Assembly (NCBI RefSeq): GCF_009765975.1
Contig: NZ_LMUJ01000032.1
Location: 42,751-106,750, forward strand
Source: Acidisphaera sp. S103
Lineage (GTDB): Bacteria; Pseudomonadota; Alphaproteobacteria; Acetobacterales; Acetobacteraceae
Reading direction: 5' to 3'
Length of the DNA: 64,000 bases
A program made the position numbers and the translations under genes. Numbering within the stretch: the first letter of the stretch is position 1; each line of letters starts with the position of its first letter. Below are positions 21,601 through 36,600 of the stretch, piece after piece. Under the pieces are notes generated by a model. That model was not told the DNA's origin. It searched no databases and saw only the letters and a list, made by a program, of their open reading frames with translations.

Positions 21601-24600
21601 CTGATCTATGGCGGGGTCTTCGCCGTCAACGTGAGTGCCGCGGTGAGTTCCGAGGCGGCGACGCTCGCCAAGGCGACACCGCCCAGTTCGTTCTCGATCA
21701 GCAATCCCGGCGGCACGCCGACGCCTGTCAGCACCACGGTGCAATCCACCGGCGCGCTTGGGCAGAGCGTCATATTTGGTGGATCGCCAGCGCTTGACCT
21801 GGTGAAGCAGTACGGCACGCTGGCGAATTGGCTCGCGCTGGGGCTGCCGCTGAATGGCTTGCCGGCGACCGAGACAGCCGCGGTGGCCGCAGCCGACGGT
21901 CCAGATACCCTGTATGCCGGGACCTTGGGCGACATGGTGATCGGCGGCGCGGCCGACAACACGATCTATGGCGGTGCCGGTCCGGATACGCTGGTGGGCG
22001 GACCGTCCACCGACCTGATCACCGGTGGCGGCGGCAACGAATACATCTATGACCGTGGCACCGCGACGATCTACGGCGGCACTGGGAATGACACGATCTA
22101 CGGCGGCCCGAAGAGCAACACGATCTATGGCAACACCGTCACCGGCAGTAATGGCGGCAGCGACTACATCCAGGGCGGTAATTCCGACAACTCGATTTAT
22201 GGCGGCACCGGTAACGACACGATTTTTACTGGGTCGGGTCCCGATACCGTCGTCGGCGACACGGTCACCGGCGGCAAGGGCGGCAACGACCTGATCTACG
22301 GCGAGGGCGGCAACGATACGTTCTATGGTGGCCTCGGCAACGTCACGATCTACGGCGGTAGCGGCGCCGATACGATCTATGGCGACACCACCGGCGGTTC
22401 GGGGGGCAACGACTATATCTCCGGCGGGTCCGGAAGCGACACGATCCTGGGCGGCACCGGCAACGACACGATCTATGGCGGTGGCGGCAAGAACACGGTG
22501 TACGGCGGCCAGGGCAACGACTTCATCAGTGGTGTCGGCGGCAGCGATGACTCGGTGTTCGGCGGCAGCGGTAACGACACGATCTACGGCGGCACCAACA
22601 ACGAGACGCTGGCGGGTGGCGAGGGCGCGGACAGCATCTTCGGCGGGCTTAGGTCCGACCAGATCACCGGCGGGTCCGGTCCCGATACGATCACCGGCGG
22701 CGGCGGCTTCGATATCATCGTGGGTGGCACCGGCAACGACAGCATCCAGGGTGGCACCGACGGCGATCTGATCCATGGTGGCACCGGCGCCGATACCATT
22801 ACCGGCGGTTCGGGTGCCGAGAGCATCTATGCCGGCGCGCTGGCGAGCGAGATTACTGGCGGCAGCGGCGCCGACCTGCTGGTTGGCGGGGCTTCGGCCG
22901 ACACCATCACCGGTGGTTCCGGTCCGGATACGCTGTATGCCGGTTCGGCGCCCGGCAACGTGCTGTCGGGCGGGACGGGCAACGACCTGATCTACGGAAC
23001 GGACTCGATCGGTGCGACCGGCGAGGGCGACACGATCACCGGTGGCAGCGGCAACGTGACGATCTGGGGATCGGCGGGTGACGATCTGATCATCGGCGGG
23101 TCCGGCAACGATGTGATCCATGCCGGTTTGGGCAACCAGACGATCTATGGCGGCACCGGCACCGACCTGATCTTCGGGGGGCCGGGCAACGACGAATTGT
23201 TCGGCGACCTGACGGACACGGCGCTGACCGAAGACACGATCTATGGCGGTACCGGCACCTCGACGATCATGGGCAACGCGGGCGACGATGAGTTGTACGG
23301 CGGCGATGGGCGGGATTCGATCACCGGCGGCGGTGGCAACGACGTGATCTATGGCGGCAACGGAACCGGCAAGACAATCGTCGGAGGTGGCGGCGATGCA
23401 ACGATCTGGGGGTCTGTCGGCGGCGACGATTCCATCAGCGGGGGTGCCGGCAATGTCGAGGTCTTCGGCGAGGGTGGTAATAACACGATCACCGGCGGTG
23501 CCGGCAACGACACGATCGAAGGCGAACTGACCGGCAATCTGATCTCGGGCGGCACCGGCAACGATCTGCTGGTGGGCGGTGAGGGCGGCGACACGATCAA
23601 TGGCGGCCTGTTGTCGAGTCCGTCCGCCGGGACCGGGCAGGATACCATCTACGGCGACACCGGCAGCACATCGCCCGCTGTTGCCGGCAACGATCAGCTT
23701 ACCGGCAATGCCGGTGACGACATGATCTACGCGGGTACCGGCACCAACACGATCAGCGCTGGCACCGGGGCCGGCACCCAGGTGTTCAATCCGGGTGTGG
23801 CGACGGTCGCGACGTACGCGTCAACACCGATCCCGGAACAGAATCCCGAACTGACCGCCGCGACCAGTGCCGCGGCGGCGCTGCCCACGCAGGTGGCGAA
23901 CAGCGGCGTATGGGCGACGCTGGCTGGCGGAGTCGGGTCCAGCCTGGCCGCGCCCACCACCAACAATGGCGGGCCGGTGATCGTTGCCAGCGCAACGACG
24001 AGGTATGTGGCGTGGATCGATACGCAGAGCGGCATTCCGGCGGTCTATGTGGCGACCGAAAGCGGTTCCGCCTGGAACCAGCTTGCCGGCAGCGCGCAAG
24101 CGGGCGGCATCAGCGGGCTGCTGCAGGCGGCGTCGGAACCGGCGATCGCGCTGTTGGCGAGCGGCCAGCCGATCGTTGCCTGGACGGCGCAGACCAAGAC
24201 CGGCACCGATATCGAAGTTGCCGAATACAATGGCACCAGTTGGGTATCCCTGGGCAATGTCAGCCAGACCGGGAAGGCATCCAACGCGCAGATCCTGATG
24301 GTGGGCGGCGAGCCGACCGTGGTGTGGCTGGATACCACTGGCGGCGTGTCGAATATCTACGCCAAGCAATACAACGGGACCGCCTGGGTCGCACTGGGGA
24401 CCGGGGCGGCGTCGGGCAGCGGTGTCAGCGGATCCTCGACGCCGGTGACGGAATTTGCTGCCGCCACCAATGGGACCAACCTGGCGGTCACGTGGACGCA
24501 GGCGTTTGCCGCGGCGCCGACGCAAATCTACGTGAAGCAGTATAGTGGCGGCACGTGGGCGGCGTTGGATACGTCGGCGTCCGGCTCCGGACTGAGCGCC

Positions 24601-27600
24601 GCGCTGTATGCGGCGGCTGCGCCGACCGTGGCTTATGTCGGCAACAATCTGTTCGTTGCGTGGCAGCAGAACATCACCAATCCGGCCCAGTCGGAGACGG
24701 TATTCCAGCAGGCGTCGGTGATCTACGCGGCGGAATACACCGCCAGTGCGTGGAAGCCGGTGCAGGCGGGTGCCGAGACGGGATTTGGGATATCGGACAA
24801 CGCCGATATTTCGCTGGCGCCGAAACTGGCCTCGAATGGGACGGCGCTGATCCTGGCGTGGTCGAACGAATCCGTTGCCGGTGCGGGCACCGATACGGAT
24901 CTTTATGTGTTGACGTGGAACGGCACCAGTTTCGCCGCCGCGTTGCCGGGTCAGGCGAGTGGCGACGGTGTGGCGCAAAGCACCGGCGGACTGGTCGATC
25001 TGTCGGTGACGCTGGATCCGAATGGCAATCCGTTCGCGACCTGGGCCGATCTCGACGATGGCGCACCGTCGCTGCGGGTGATCGGCACGCCGGTGACGCC
25101 GTCGGCGGTGACGGTCGCCACGCCTTCGACCTTGTCGACCCTGCTGAGCGGCACCAGCGCCGGTTCGGGTGACGTGATCTACCTGAGCAGCGGCACCTAT
25201 GCCGCCATTACCCTGGGGACCGCCAACAACGGCCTGACGATCGTGGGCGAGCCGGGTCTGGGTGCGGTGATCGATGGCGTTACGGTGACCGGCAGCAACG
25301 TGACGCTGCAAGGCGTCTCCATCGCCGGCACCATTACCGCAAGCGGCACCGGGTTCGCGCTGCGGGAAAGCCGGCAGACCAGCGGTACGCTGACGCTCGA
25401 TGGGTCTGGCCAGCTTGTGATCGACAGCGCGCTGACGGGTGTGGGTGTGTCGTTGTCGGGTGCGACCGGGTTCGAGTTGCGTGGCAACACGATCACCAGT
25501 TCCGGCATCGGTATCGCATTTGGCGCCGGCAATACCGGGACGATCGATTACAACACGATCACGGCCACGACGATCGGCATCAACATCGTCAACACATTCG
25601 CCGGCATGATCCTGGACAACGTGATCACCGGGGCGGGGATCGGGGTGAATTACTTCGCCGCGGCGGCATTGAGCGGCAACCGGATCGAGAACAACACGAC
25701 CGGCGTGGTCGCGGCGGTCAACAATGCCGATGGCGGCTTCGGATTTGTGGCTGGGTCGGGCGTCAATTTCATCAGCGGCAACACCACCGGCGTGCAGCTT
25801 TCCGGCCAGATGCAGGATCAGAATATCAGCGGCAACCAGATCGGCGTGAGCGGCAGCGGTGTGATCGGCGGCACCACTTTGTCGCTGGCCAACGACATCA
25901 ACGGGAACGTAACGGGCGTCGAGAATTTCATCGGCACGATCCAGTTCAACCGAATCGACGGCAACGGCACCGGCATTCTGGCGACCGCCAACCTGAACGT
26001 GCTGCACAACCTGATCTATAACAACACGACGGTTGGCCTTGAGGTTTCGGGCGTTTCCAATATCAGCACGTCCGACAACACGTTCTACACCGCGACCGGC
26101 GACAACATCCGTATCGAAAACGGTTCTTCCAATGTCGAAATCCTGAACTCGATTCTGTGGGTGCTGAACGGCTACGACATCTATGTCGCAAACAACAGCC
26201 AGAGCGGGTATTTCAGCGACTACAATACGCTGTTTGCGGGTCCGAACGGCATTCTGGTCTACTGGACCCAGAATTTCACCGACATCCTGGACTGGCAGGA
26301 CGACGTCGCGCTGTACGATCTGCACTCCACCGGTTCGACCGTTCCCGAACCGACCAACGGCATGCCGCACTTCGTCGACATGCAGGCCAACAACTTCCAG
26401 CTTCTGCCGATGGTCGGCGGGCAGGCGGCGGCGGATGCGGCGCTGACGCAGGGTAGCCCGATCGTTGAGTACGACACGCAGCTTCAGAACGGTAACCTGC
26501 TGACCGACCCGGGCTTCGAGCAAGGCCTGAGCGGCTGGACGACTGATGCCGGCGCCGGCTCGGGCGTACCCTCGGGTGGACCGAGCGCGTATGATGGCAG
26601 CAATTATTTCTATGCCGGCGCGGTTAGCGGCGATCCCACTGGCTTTGCGCAGCAGCAGATCAACCTGCTGCAGGCCGGCTACAGCGCGGCGGAACTCGAC
26701 AGTGGAACGTTGACGGTATCGTTCGGCGGCTACACCCGCTCATTGAGCGAAACGACGCCGGACATCAGTTCGATCACGATCACGCTGCTTGGCGCCACCG
26801 GCAACACCCTTGGCACGATGACGGTCGCCTCGCCGAACGCGACGACGCAGTGGTTGCTGACCAATGGGACGATCGCGCTGGCGACGGGGACTCGTTCGAT
26901 CCTGTTCCAGTTCAATGTGACCGTGCACGCCGGCGATACCAGTTACAACGCCTATATCGATGATGCGTTCGTTACGTTGACCACCGGCAGCGGGCCGCAG
27001 TCGGCGTTGCCGGGGATCGGTGCCAACTATCTGACCAATCCCGGGTTTGAGAATGGGCTGGACAGTTGGACTGCAAGCCCGGGCAGCAGCGCGGCGTCCG
27101 CGGGGCAAGTGACGGGCTATCCGGCCGCCTTCGATGGATCGAGTTATTTCGCTGCCGGCGCCGCGCAGCAGGGGACCGTTACGCAAACGGTGAACCTGCT
27201 GACCAGCGGGTTGACCACGGCGCAGATCGATGCCGGTGGACTGAACCTGGTGTTCGGCGGCCGGGTGATCTCCGGCAACGCGTTCCCGCCTGATCAGGGA
27301 CAGATCACCGTCACGATGCTGGCCGCCGATGGCAAGACCGTGCTGGGGACCAGCACCGTGCAAGCCCCCGACACCACCGACCGCTGGGCGCTGGTGGGCG
27401 GCACGACGGCGCTGCTGTCGGGAACCCGCTTCGTCGAATACACCTTCACCGCGACCCGGCAGACGGGCGAGACCTACGACGAATCGTTCCTCGACGACGC
27501 ATTCGTTTCGACTGCACCGATCGGCGTGGCGACGCCGGATGGCGCCTATCAGGCGCCCGCGATGACCGATTCGTCGACCAGCGCGGCGCAGATCGTGCTG

Positions 27601-30600
27601 ACATCGCCGGTGCTGTACGTGAACTGGGTGGACAATGCGCCGCATCTGATCACCTGGAACAATTTCGGCGATGCCGGCGCTTCCAACCAGTCGGTCAATA
27701 TCGAGCTTTACCAGGAAACATCGCTGGGTTCAGGGTTGCCGAGTGAGCCGAAGCTGCTGGAGACGATCGCCGCGGCGGTCAGCAACACCGGGTCCTATAC
27801 CTGGATTCCGACGCCGGCGACGGTGCCGTATGGTACGACGGGCCTGATCATCCAGGTTTCGCTGGTCAGCGATCCGGCGGTGTTCGACCGTTCCACCGAA
27901 CCGTTCACGGTGCCACAGAACGGCAGCACCTATTATGTGAACGATGGATCGACGGCGAACGACCAGTACACCACCGCACCCGGATCGAACCGTAACGATG
28001 GGAAACTGCCGAGTGCGCCGCTGCCGAATATCGATAATGTGCTGCGGCAGTATTCGCTGACGTCCGGTTCGGTGATCTACGTCGATCCCGGCAGCTACAG
28101 CATGATCGATCCGTTCGATGTGTCGGGTAACGTGAACTATGGGCTGGGCCTGGATCAGGGCTTCACCGTGCAGGGTCCGACCAACGGTACCGCCGCGATT
28201 CTGTTCCCGGCGATCCCCGGCAATCCGGTCAACCTGATCCAGCTTGAAGACGCTAACCTGGTAACCGTCAACAACCTGACGCTGCAGAACGCCGGCCGTG
28301 GTATCCTGATACAGAACAGCACCGGATTCTCCTCCACTGGTGTAACGATCACCGGCATGGCGAACGAAGGATTCCGAGCGGACAACTCGTCCATTACGCT
28401 GTTGAAGAACCTGACAGTGTCCAATTCGGGTTCGGTCGGCATCTATGTCGACGGCACGGTCGGCGCGATCACCGGTGCGGACGTGACCGACAGTGGTCTC
28501 AGTATTGCGCCCTATCAAGCCGGCGGCAATGCCAGCCTGGCGTCAGGCCTGTATGTGTCCGGCTCGGTCGGGTCGGTCAGTGGAACATTCGCCGACAACG
28601 TCGGGTGGGGCGTTTATCTGGCCAATCCAGGTTCGGTCGTTGTCACCGACAGCACGATCTTCGGCAACCTGGACGGGCTGTATGTGAACGGCAACAGCGG
28701 CACCGCCGTCATCGGCGATCCGGTGCTGACCGACAATGCCGGCAACATCGTCCAGGGCAACACCGGTTACGGCATTTTCGCGACGGGTTCGGTGCTGGTC
28801 ACCGGCAACGTGGTTTACAACGAGTCGGGTGCCAACAGTTACGGCATCCAGGTACAGAACGGTGCGAGCGCAACCGAAAACGTCGTCTACGCTAGCCTGA
28901 TCGGCATCGTTGACGACGGTGCCGCGCTGGTCAGTGCGAACCGTGTTTACGACAACGCGCAGATCGGTATCGACGACATCAACCAGGATTATGCCGGCGG
29001 GACGATCGCGATCACCGATAACGTGATCTATTCGAACGGTGCGGGGATCATCGACCAGCCATTCTACGCCGAGACGCTGAACCTCGACAACAACCTGATC
29101 TATGCCAACGGGACTGTCGCGATCTCGATCGCCGGACAGAGCAACGTATCCATCATCAACAACACGATCGATCAGCCGGTGGGCGACGGCATCGATATTT
29201 CCGGTTCCAGCAGCGGCATCAAGCTGCAGAACAACATCCTGGTGATCGGTTCCGGCATCGGCATCAATGTCGCGGCGAACAGCCAGAATGGTTTCGCCAG
29301 TGACTACAACCTGTTCTACACCGGCGGCACCCAGATCGAAGGCGGCGGTGGCGGCGCGATCGGCGAGTGGGAAGGCGTCCTGGAACTGTCGCTGATCGCC
29401 TGGCAATCGGCGACGTTCGGTGACCTCGACAGCTTCACCGCCAATCCGCTGTTCGTGAACCCCACCGGATCGGAAGGTGTTCTCGGCTATGTCAGCCCGT
29501 CACAGCCGGGCTATGACGACGACTTCCACCTGCAAAGCCAATACCAGAATTTCGCCGGCGGCAGCCTTGCCCCGATTATAGGCTCGTCCGGAAAACCGGT
29601 GTTCCCGGTCATCAACGGCGGCACCAGCGCGGCGCAGTCACCGGCGATTGACCGGGGCAACGCGTCCAGCAGCTACGCGAATGAGCCTGAGCCGAATGGC
29701 GGCTATATCAACCTCGGTAATTTCGGTGACACGGCGCAGGCGTCGGAGAGCCCGAGCCAATATATCCTGGTGCTGGCCCCGCAAGCTGGCGCGACAGTGC
29801 AGGAAGGCACATCGACGGCGATTACGTGGCGGGCATTCGGATTTACCGGCAACGTGACCGTGTCCTATTCGACGGATGGCACGACGTTCACGCCGATCGC
29901 CACGGGCATTGCCGACAGCGGCAGTTACACCTGGGCGGTGCCGGCCAATCAGGCCGCGGGCAGCACCTATGTGATCCAGGTCGCATCCGTCAGCGCACCG
30001 TCGGTTACGGGTCTGTCGCAGACATTTACCGTGTCCGGCAAGATCACCGACTACTACATCAGCCCGACCGGCAACGATGCGAACAACGGACTGACGCCAA
30101 GCACACCGAAAGCCTCTATCCAGGGACTGGAAGCGGCCTACACGCTGGGGGCAGGCGATACCATCTTCGCCGCGGCGGGCACCTATGACGTCACCACCAG
30201 CATCGGCCTGACCGGCACCACGTCCGGCACCAGCGCGGGCGCCTTTACCATCACCGGGCCAACCAGCGGGCCCTCGGCGGTGTTCGATCGCGAGAACCTC
30301 AATTCCGGCCAGGACGTGTTCGACATCCAGGGCGGCAGTTTTATTACCATCGAGGATGTCACGATCACGGGTGCTTTCAACGGCATCGAGATCGGTGGCG
30401 CGTCCAAGGGTGTGCAACTGCTGAACGACACGGTGACCGGCAACAGCGATGTCGGGATCCTGGTCGATGTGAACAGCGGCGGCACCGCGACCGCGGTGAC
30501 CGGGCTGATTATTGAGGCCGATACCGTCTCCGACAATGGCCTGGATGGGAATGGCAATTACTATGGCGGCAACCAGGATGGGATCCTGGTGGACCAGGGC

Positions 30601-33600
30601 AATGGAGCCATTCAGTTCCTCAACGACAAGGTTTTCGGCAACAACAACGCCGGGCTTTATCTGCAGGGCGGCTACGACGGTGTGGGCACATCGACGATCG
30701 ACGGCGGTGCCTATTACCAGCAGACGGGCCTGTATGGCGGCAACGGAATCGGCATCGACGACAACACCGGCAGCCTGATCGAGAATGTGGAGGTCTACAG
30801 CAACAACAACGACGGTATTTACAGTAACGACAATGCCGGTTACTCCACGACTGTTCCTGGCAGGGTTATCGACAATACCGTGTTCGGTAACGGGGCCGCG
30901 CAAATCGAGGCCCATACGGCGATCGTCACAGATAACCTCGTCTACAGCCAGTTGAACAAAAGCCGGACCGCGATCGAACTGGATACGTCGTCGACCGGTA
31001 CCGGCAACACCGTGTTCGGCGCGACCTTCGGCATCTATGTGGATGGCGGGTCCGAGGCGATCGACAATCTTGTTTACGACGTTACATCTTACGGCATCCA
31101 GTACAGTCTGAGCGCTCCGGCGGCGATCACCGGCAACACTATCTACAGCGCCGCGATCGGCATTTATGGCGCCGAGTACTACTCGGGTGGGGCGATCCCG
31201 ATCACCGGTAACCTGATCTACGAGAACACCACCGCGGGTATCGAGCTGAACGGGTCAGGCGGCAACAACGCGGACATCGTCAACAACACGATCGACGAGC
31301 TGACTGGTATCGGCATTCTGGTCGGCGGCAACTCAACCGCCACGACGATCGAGAACAACATCATCGTCATGGCCTCCGGCCCGGCGCTCGTCGTCACGCC
31401 TACGGCTGAAGGTGGCTTTGCCAGCGACTACAACTTGTTCGACGTCGGCAGCAGCAGCACCGTGGCCGGCAGCACCGTCGGGACGATCGGTGTCTGGGAA
31501 GGCGTCAGCTATACCAGCCTGGCGTCATGGTATTACGAACTCGGTCTCGACCAGCATAGCCAGGTCGGCAACCCGGATTTCGTTGCACCCAATGGGGCCA
31601 GCGGAATCTTCGGGTTCGGAACGCCGGGTGGCCAGCCGGAATTCTACTCGCCGGATTATGCCACCAATCTGGGGACGTTCGACACGCCGTTCGGCGTGCC
31701 GATCGGGCAGTTGACGACGCTTGGCGCCGTCGCGGCGGGGTCGTTGCAACTGAATGGAACATGGACCGCGGTGTATGATACCGCGGACAGTTCCTTGACG
31801 AGTCCCACGCCGGGAACGGTGGTGACGCCGGACGGACCTACCGGCACGACGACCACTGTGACGCAGGTCACATACGGCTTCGAGACGGATGGATTCCAGA
31901 ACAACCATACCTACGACTTCAGTGCGCCGCTCAGCGGAACCCCGCTGTTGTATTACACGACCGCGGCTGGGTCGGGTGGGACGGCGACCTGGACGTTCAC
32001 CGGCCTGATCCCCGGGCAGACGTATCAGATCAATACGCTGAACGAGGCTTCCGGCACCTTTGGCACCGCGCAGTACGTGGTCACCGACGGCAACGGCAAC
32101 GTCCTGGTTGGCAGCAACGTCAATCAAAACAGCGACTATCTGACCGACTTCGTCAATGGCGGCACGATCAGCCAAGCCGTTTCGGTTGTGGCAACCAGTG
32201 TCGTTGGCACGAACGTGTCGGTCAGCACGCTGTACTACACCAATACGTATCCGTTCGAACCGGAGTATAACGAAAACGAAGTCGGACAGTTCATCGCCAC
32301 CGGGACCGAGGCGGTTCTGACCATGCAGGCCGAACCCGGCAGCGAACTGGTCGCGGACACGGCGTTGCTGGTGCCGGTTGGCGTCAATGGCGGTGCGGGC
32401 GACAATTTCCACCTGCAACCGGGATCGCCGGCGATCGATGCGGGCGATCCGACGACGCCGTTCGTGCAGGAGCCGTCGCCGAATGGCGGCCGGGTGAACC
32501 AGGGTTATGACGGCGACACAGCGCAGGCGCAGGTCAGCCCGTCTGCAACGTCCATCCAGGTGCTGTCGCCCGGCAATTTGTCGAAATACGAAATCGGCGA
32601 GACGCTGCCGATCAATTTCCAGACCACGGGATTGACCAGCGAACAGCCGGTGCTGCTGCTGCATACGGGCGGCGCCTCGATCAGCACCGGATCGCAGGGC
32701 AACTGGTCCGGCGACGCGTTCCGCACCGACGGACAGACCGAGACCGATACGCAGTCGGCAACGAATATCGGCACGCTGGCCGGGGTGCCGACCGCGCTGT
32801 TCTCCACCGGTGTCCAGGAGGCTTATGGCAGTGGCGTTGGTCAGGCACTGAATTTCGACTTGCCGGTGGCGAACGGCACCTACTCGATGACGCTGTATTT
32901 CGCCGATCCGTCGACCAGTACCGCGGGCAGCCGCGTGTTCAACATCGTCGCCAACGGCGTGACGCTGCAGGCCAATTACGACATCGCTGCCGCCGCGACG
33001 GCTCAATACGGGGAAGGCTATCACGCGGTGTCGGCGACCTTTACCGTGACGGTCACCGGCGGCCAGGGCCTGACGCTGGATCTGGTCGATGTGACCAGTG
33101 GCTATGGGGCGATGATCAACGCGATCGCGCTGGAACAGGCCGATCCCAGTGGTACGGCATCACCGACGGCGACTGTGCAGTTGTTCACCAATGCCGGCAC
33201 GTGGCAAACGATCGCGTCCAACGTGCCGGTCAATTCCTTTGGGCAGGGCCAGTATCTGTGGACCGTGAACCAGACCAGCGACGGCAATACCGCGCTGATC
33301 CGGGTGATTTCCGGCACCGTCACCGGCACGTCCAATCCGTTCCTGCTGGCCAACGGTGGCCAGGATTTCTATGTCAACAACAGCTCGACGGCGGGCGATC
33401 AGTACACCACGGCGGTCGGCAACGATGCAAATTCCGGCAAATCGCCCGACCAGCCGCTGGCGAGCGTCGCGGCGCTGTTGCGCGCCTACCCGATCGGGCC
33501 GGGCGACACGATTTATGTCGATACCGGTAATTATACGGTGCCGACAAACATCGATCTGCCGGCGGCCGAATCGGGCACCGCGCTGGATCCGGTCCAGATC

Positions 33601-36600
33601 ATCGGTCCCACCATCGGCAGCCATGCGATCCTGAACCGCGGCAACGTAACGAGCGGCGAGGACGTGTTCCAACTGGCCGGCATCAGCAATGTCGAGATCG
33701 AAAACCTGACGCTGGAGGGTGCGTATGACGGTGTCAATCTGACCAACGCATCCGGCGTGACCCTGCTGAACGACACGATCGCCAACAATCTGAACGACGG
33801 CGTCGATGTTCCGTATGGCGCGGGCGTCACGAACCTGGTGGTGAAGAACAGCACCATCGATAACGACGGTTCGCTGGAATACGGTTATGGGGTTTATTTC
33901 GGTTACAACAACTCCGGCATCCTGCTGGCCAACGACCAGATCTACAACAGCTTTGGTGACGGGATCTATCTGAACGGCAGCGGCCAGCAGACCGTGCAGG
34001 GCGGCAGCGTCTACAACAGCAATGGCAATGGCATCTCGGCCAGCTACGCGTTGATCGAGGACGTGGTCACCTACGGCAACAGTAACGGCAACGGTGCCGA
34101 TGGCATCACCGCCAGCTACAGCACCGTCATCGGCAACACCGTATTCGGTAACCGCTCGGATGGGATCAATGCGGGTGAGAGCGTCGTTGCAACGGATAAC
34201 CTTGTCTATGATGAACTCGGTGACGATGGGATGGACATCGGATCCGGCGCGACCGCCAGTGGCAACACGGTCTATGGTGCCGCCAACGGTATGTTCCTCT
34301 CGGGCGGGGCTGTCGCGCAGGACAATCTGGTCTACGACAACACCAGCAGCGGCATCTATTACACGCTGAGCCTGCCCGGGGCGATCACCGGCAACACGAT
34401 CTATGGCAATGCGCTGGGCATTTCGGGTGCTGAATACTACTCTGGGCCGACGCTGCCCATCACCGGGAACCTGATCTACGAGAACGCCACCGCGGGGATC
34501 CTGCTGACCGGCGGGTCCAATCAGGAGATTATCAACAACACGATCGACCAGCCGACGGGCACGGCTATCTCACTCGCCGGTTCGGATGGCAATTACAATG
34601 CCCAGAGCATCGACAACACGGTCGAGAACAATATCCTGGAGGTCGCGGCCGGCCCGGCGCTGACGATCGCGCCGAGCGCCGAAACTGGTCTCGTTAGTAA
34701 CTATAATATGTTCGATCTGACCGGTAGCGGTGTGATCGGCAGTTGGGAGGGTGTGAATTACAGCACGCTGCCCGGTTGGTATTACGCGACGGGGCAGGAT
34801 CAGCTCAGCCAGGTGGGTAACCCGGCATTCGTCGATCCGGCGGGTGCGGACGGATTGCTTGGCTACGTTCCGCAAACGGGTGCGCAGCAGGTGGTGACGG
34901 CGTCCTCGGCAAGCGGATTCTCGACGACGGGTGTATGGACACCGTACTTCAATGGGTCGGACACGAATCCCGCCGATGGCGGCGCCGGCAGCACGGCGCT
35001 GGAATCCCTGGCGGGATCGAATGGCACGGCGACCTGGACGTTCAGCGGCCTGACGCCGGGCCTGGTGTATCAGGTGGCGGTGAACTGGCCGGGCAATTTC
35101 GTTGCCGGCACGGCGACTTATGTGGTTCACGATGCCAACGGCCAAGGGCTTGTGCTGGATCAGATCAACCAGTACGACAACGCATCGACGGGCGTGACCA
35201 ATGGCGGTGTCGGGTTCACGATTATCGGTGTGTTCACGGCCACCACCGGATCGATCAGCGTGACGATGAGCGGCGGGGTGGGCAACACGATTCTGGCCGA
35301 CGGGGTGCTGGTTCAGGCGATCGGCCGTAATGACGGTTCGGATGACGATTTCCATGTGGAACCGGGGTCGCCGACGATCGATGCGGGCAATCCGGCGACG
35401 CTGTACAACCTGGAACCCGGCCCGAATGGCGGTCGCGTCAACCTGGGCTACGATGGCGACACGGCGCAGGCGCAAACCAGCGTGGCGCAGACGCTGCAGG
35501 TGCTCAATCCGGCGGATCTGGGAAAATATGAGGTCGGTCAGCAGGTGCCGATCGATATCGACAGCAGCGGCCTTCTGCAAAGCCAGGCGGTCCTGCTGAT
35601 CAACGCCGGCGGACCGACGATCGCCACCGCCACGCAAGGTAATTGGCAGGCCGACACTGATCTGGCCAGCAGCGTGTCCACGTTCACCAACACAGCATCC
35701 ATCACGACCTTGGGCACCGTGCCGGCCGCGCTGTTCACCACTGGCGATGATGTCAGCGCCAGCGCGGGTTCCGCGCTTAGTTACGATCTTCCCGTCGCCA
35801 ACGGCACTTATACGCTGAGGCTTTACTTCGCTGATCCGAACTCGAACGCTGTTGGGCAGCGGGTGTTCAATGTCATCGTCAACGGCGCGACGATGGTGGC
35901 CGATTACGACATCTTCAAAGCGGCGGGTGCGGAAAACAAAGCGGTCGAACTCGATGTCACGGTCACAGCGACCGGCGGCAAGGGCCTCGATCTGAGCCTG
36001 GTCAGCGTGTCCGGCTACTACGGGGCGATGGTCAATGCCATCGAAGTGGATCAGACGGTTTCCGGTGGCGCGGTGGCGCCGACGGTGAACTTGGAGGTTT
36101 CTACCAATGACGGCGCGTCATGGTCGCCGCTCGCGACCAACGTGCCGGTCAATCGCTTCGGTCAGGCGCAATATGTCTGGACGGTGGACCGCACCACGAC
36201 CGGCAGCACCGCGCTGATCCAGGCGGTTTCGGGCAAGGTCACCGGCACCTCGCAGCCGTTCCTGCTGGCGAATGGCGGCACTCTCTTCTACATCGACGAC
36301 TCATCGCTGACCGGCAACCAATACACCACCGAGATCGGCAACGATGCCAATTCCGGCAAGTCGCCCGACCAGCCGATGGCCAGTCTGGCGGCGCTGCTGC
36401 GCGCCTATCCGATCGTTTCGAGCGATACGATCTTCGTCGATACCGGCAACTATGTGGCAACCAGCGATGCCGTGCTGCCGGTTGGTGATGGTGGAACGGC
36501 CGCCGATCCGGCGATGATCGTCGGTCCGACCAACGGCGGTACCGTGGTGATCGATCGCAACAACACGTCGCCTGGTGCGGGTGCGATCGACGATACCGGC

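Noticed and set aside
19810..23121. Long minus-strand open frame (about 1,100 codons) opposite the RTX block
   Set aside because: It is an antisense shadow of GC-rich, glycine/aspartate-repeat codons. It has no domain pattern and no ribosome binding site.
21040..23780. Regularly spaced short DNA repeats that could suggest a CRISPR array
   Set aside because: The repeats are degenerate, in frame and encode RTX nonapeptides; there are no unique spacers of constant length.
23821..26523. Minus-strand open frame of 900 codons opposite the propeller and beta-helix region
   Set aside because: Its composition is Arg/His/Gln-rich, as expected from the reverse of Ala/Gly/Thr codons, and the plus strand is clearly coding.
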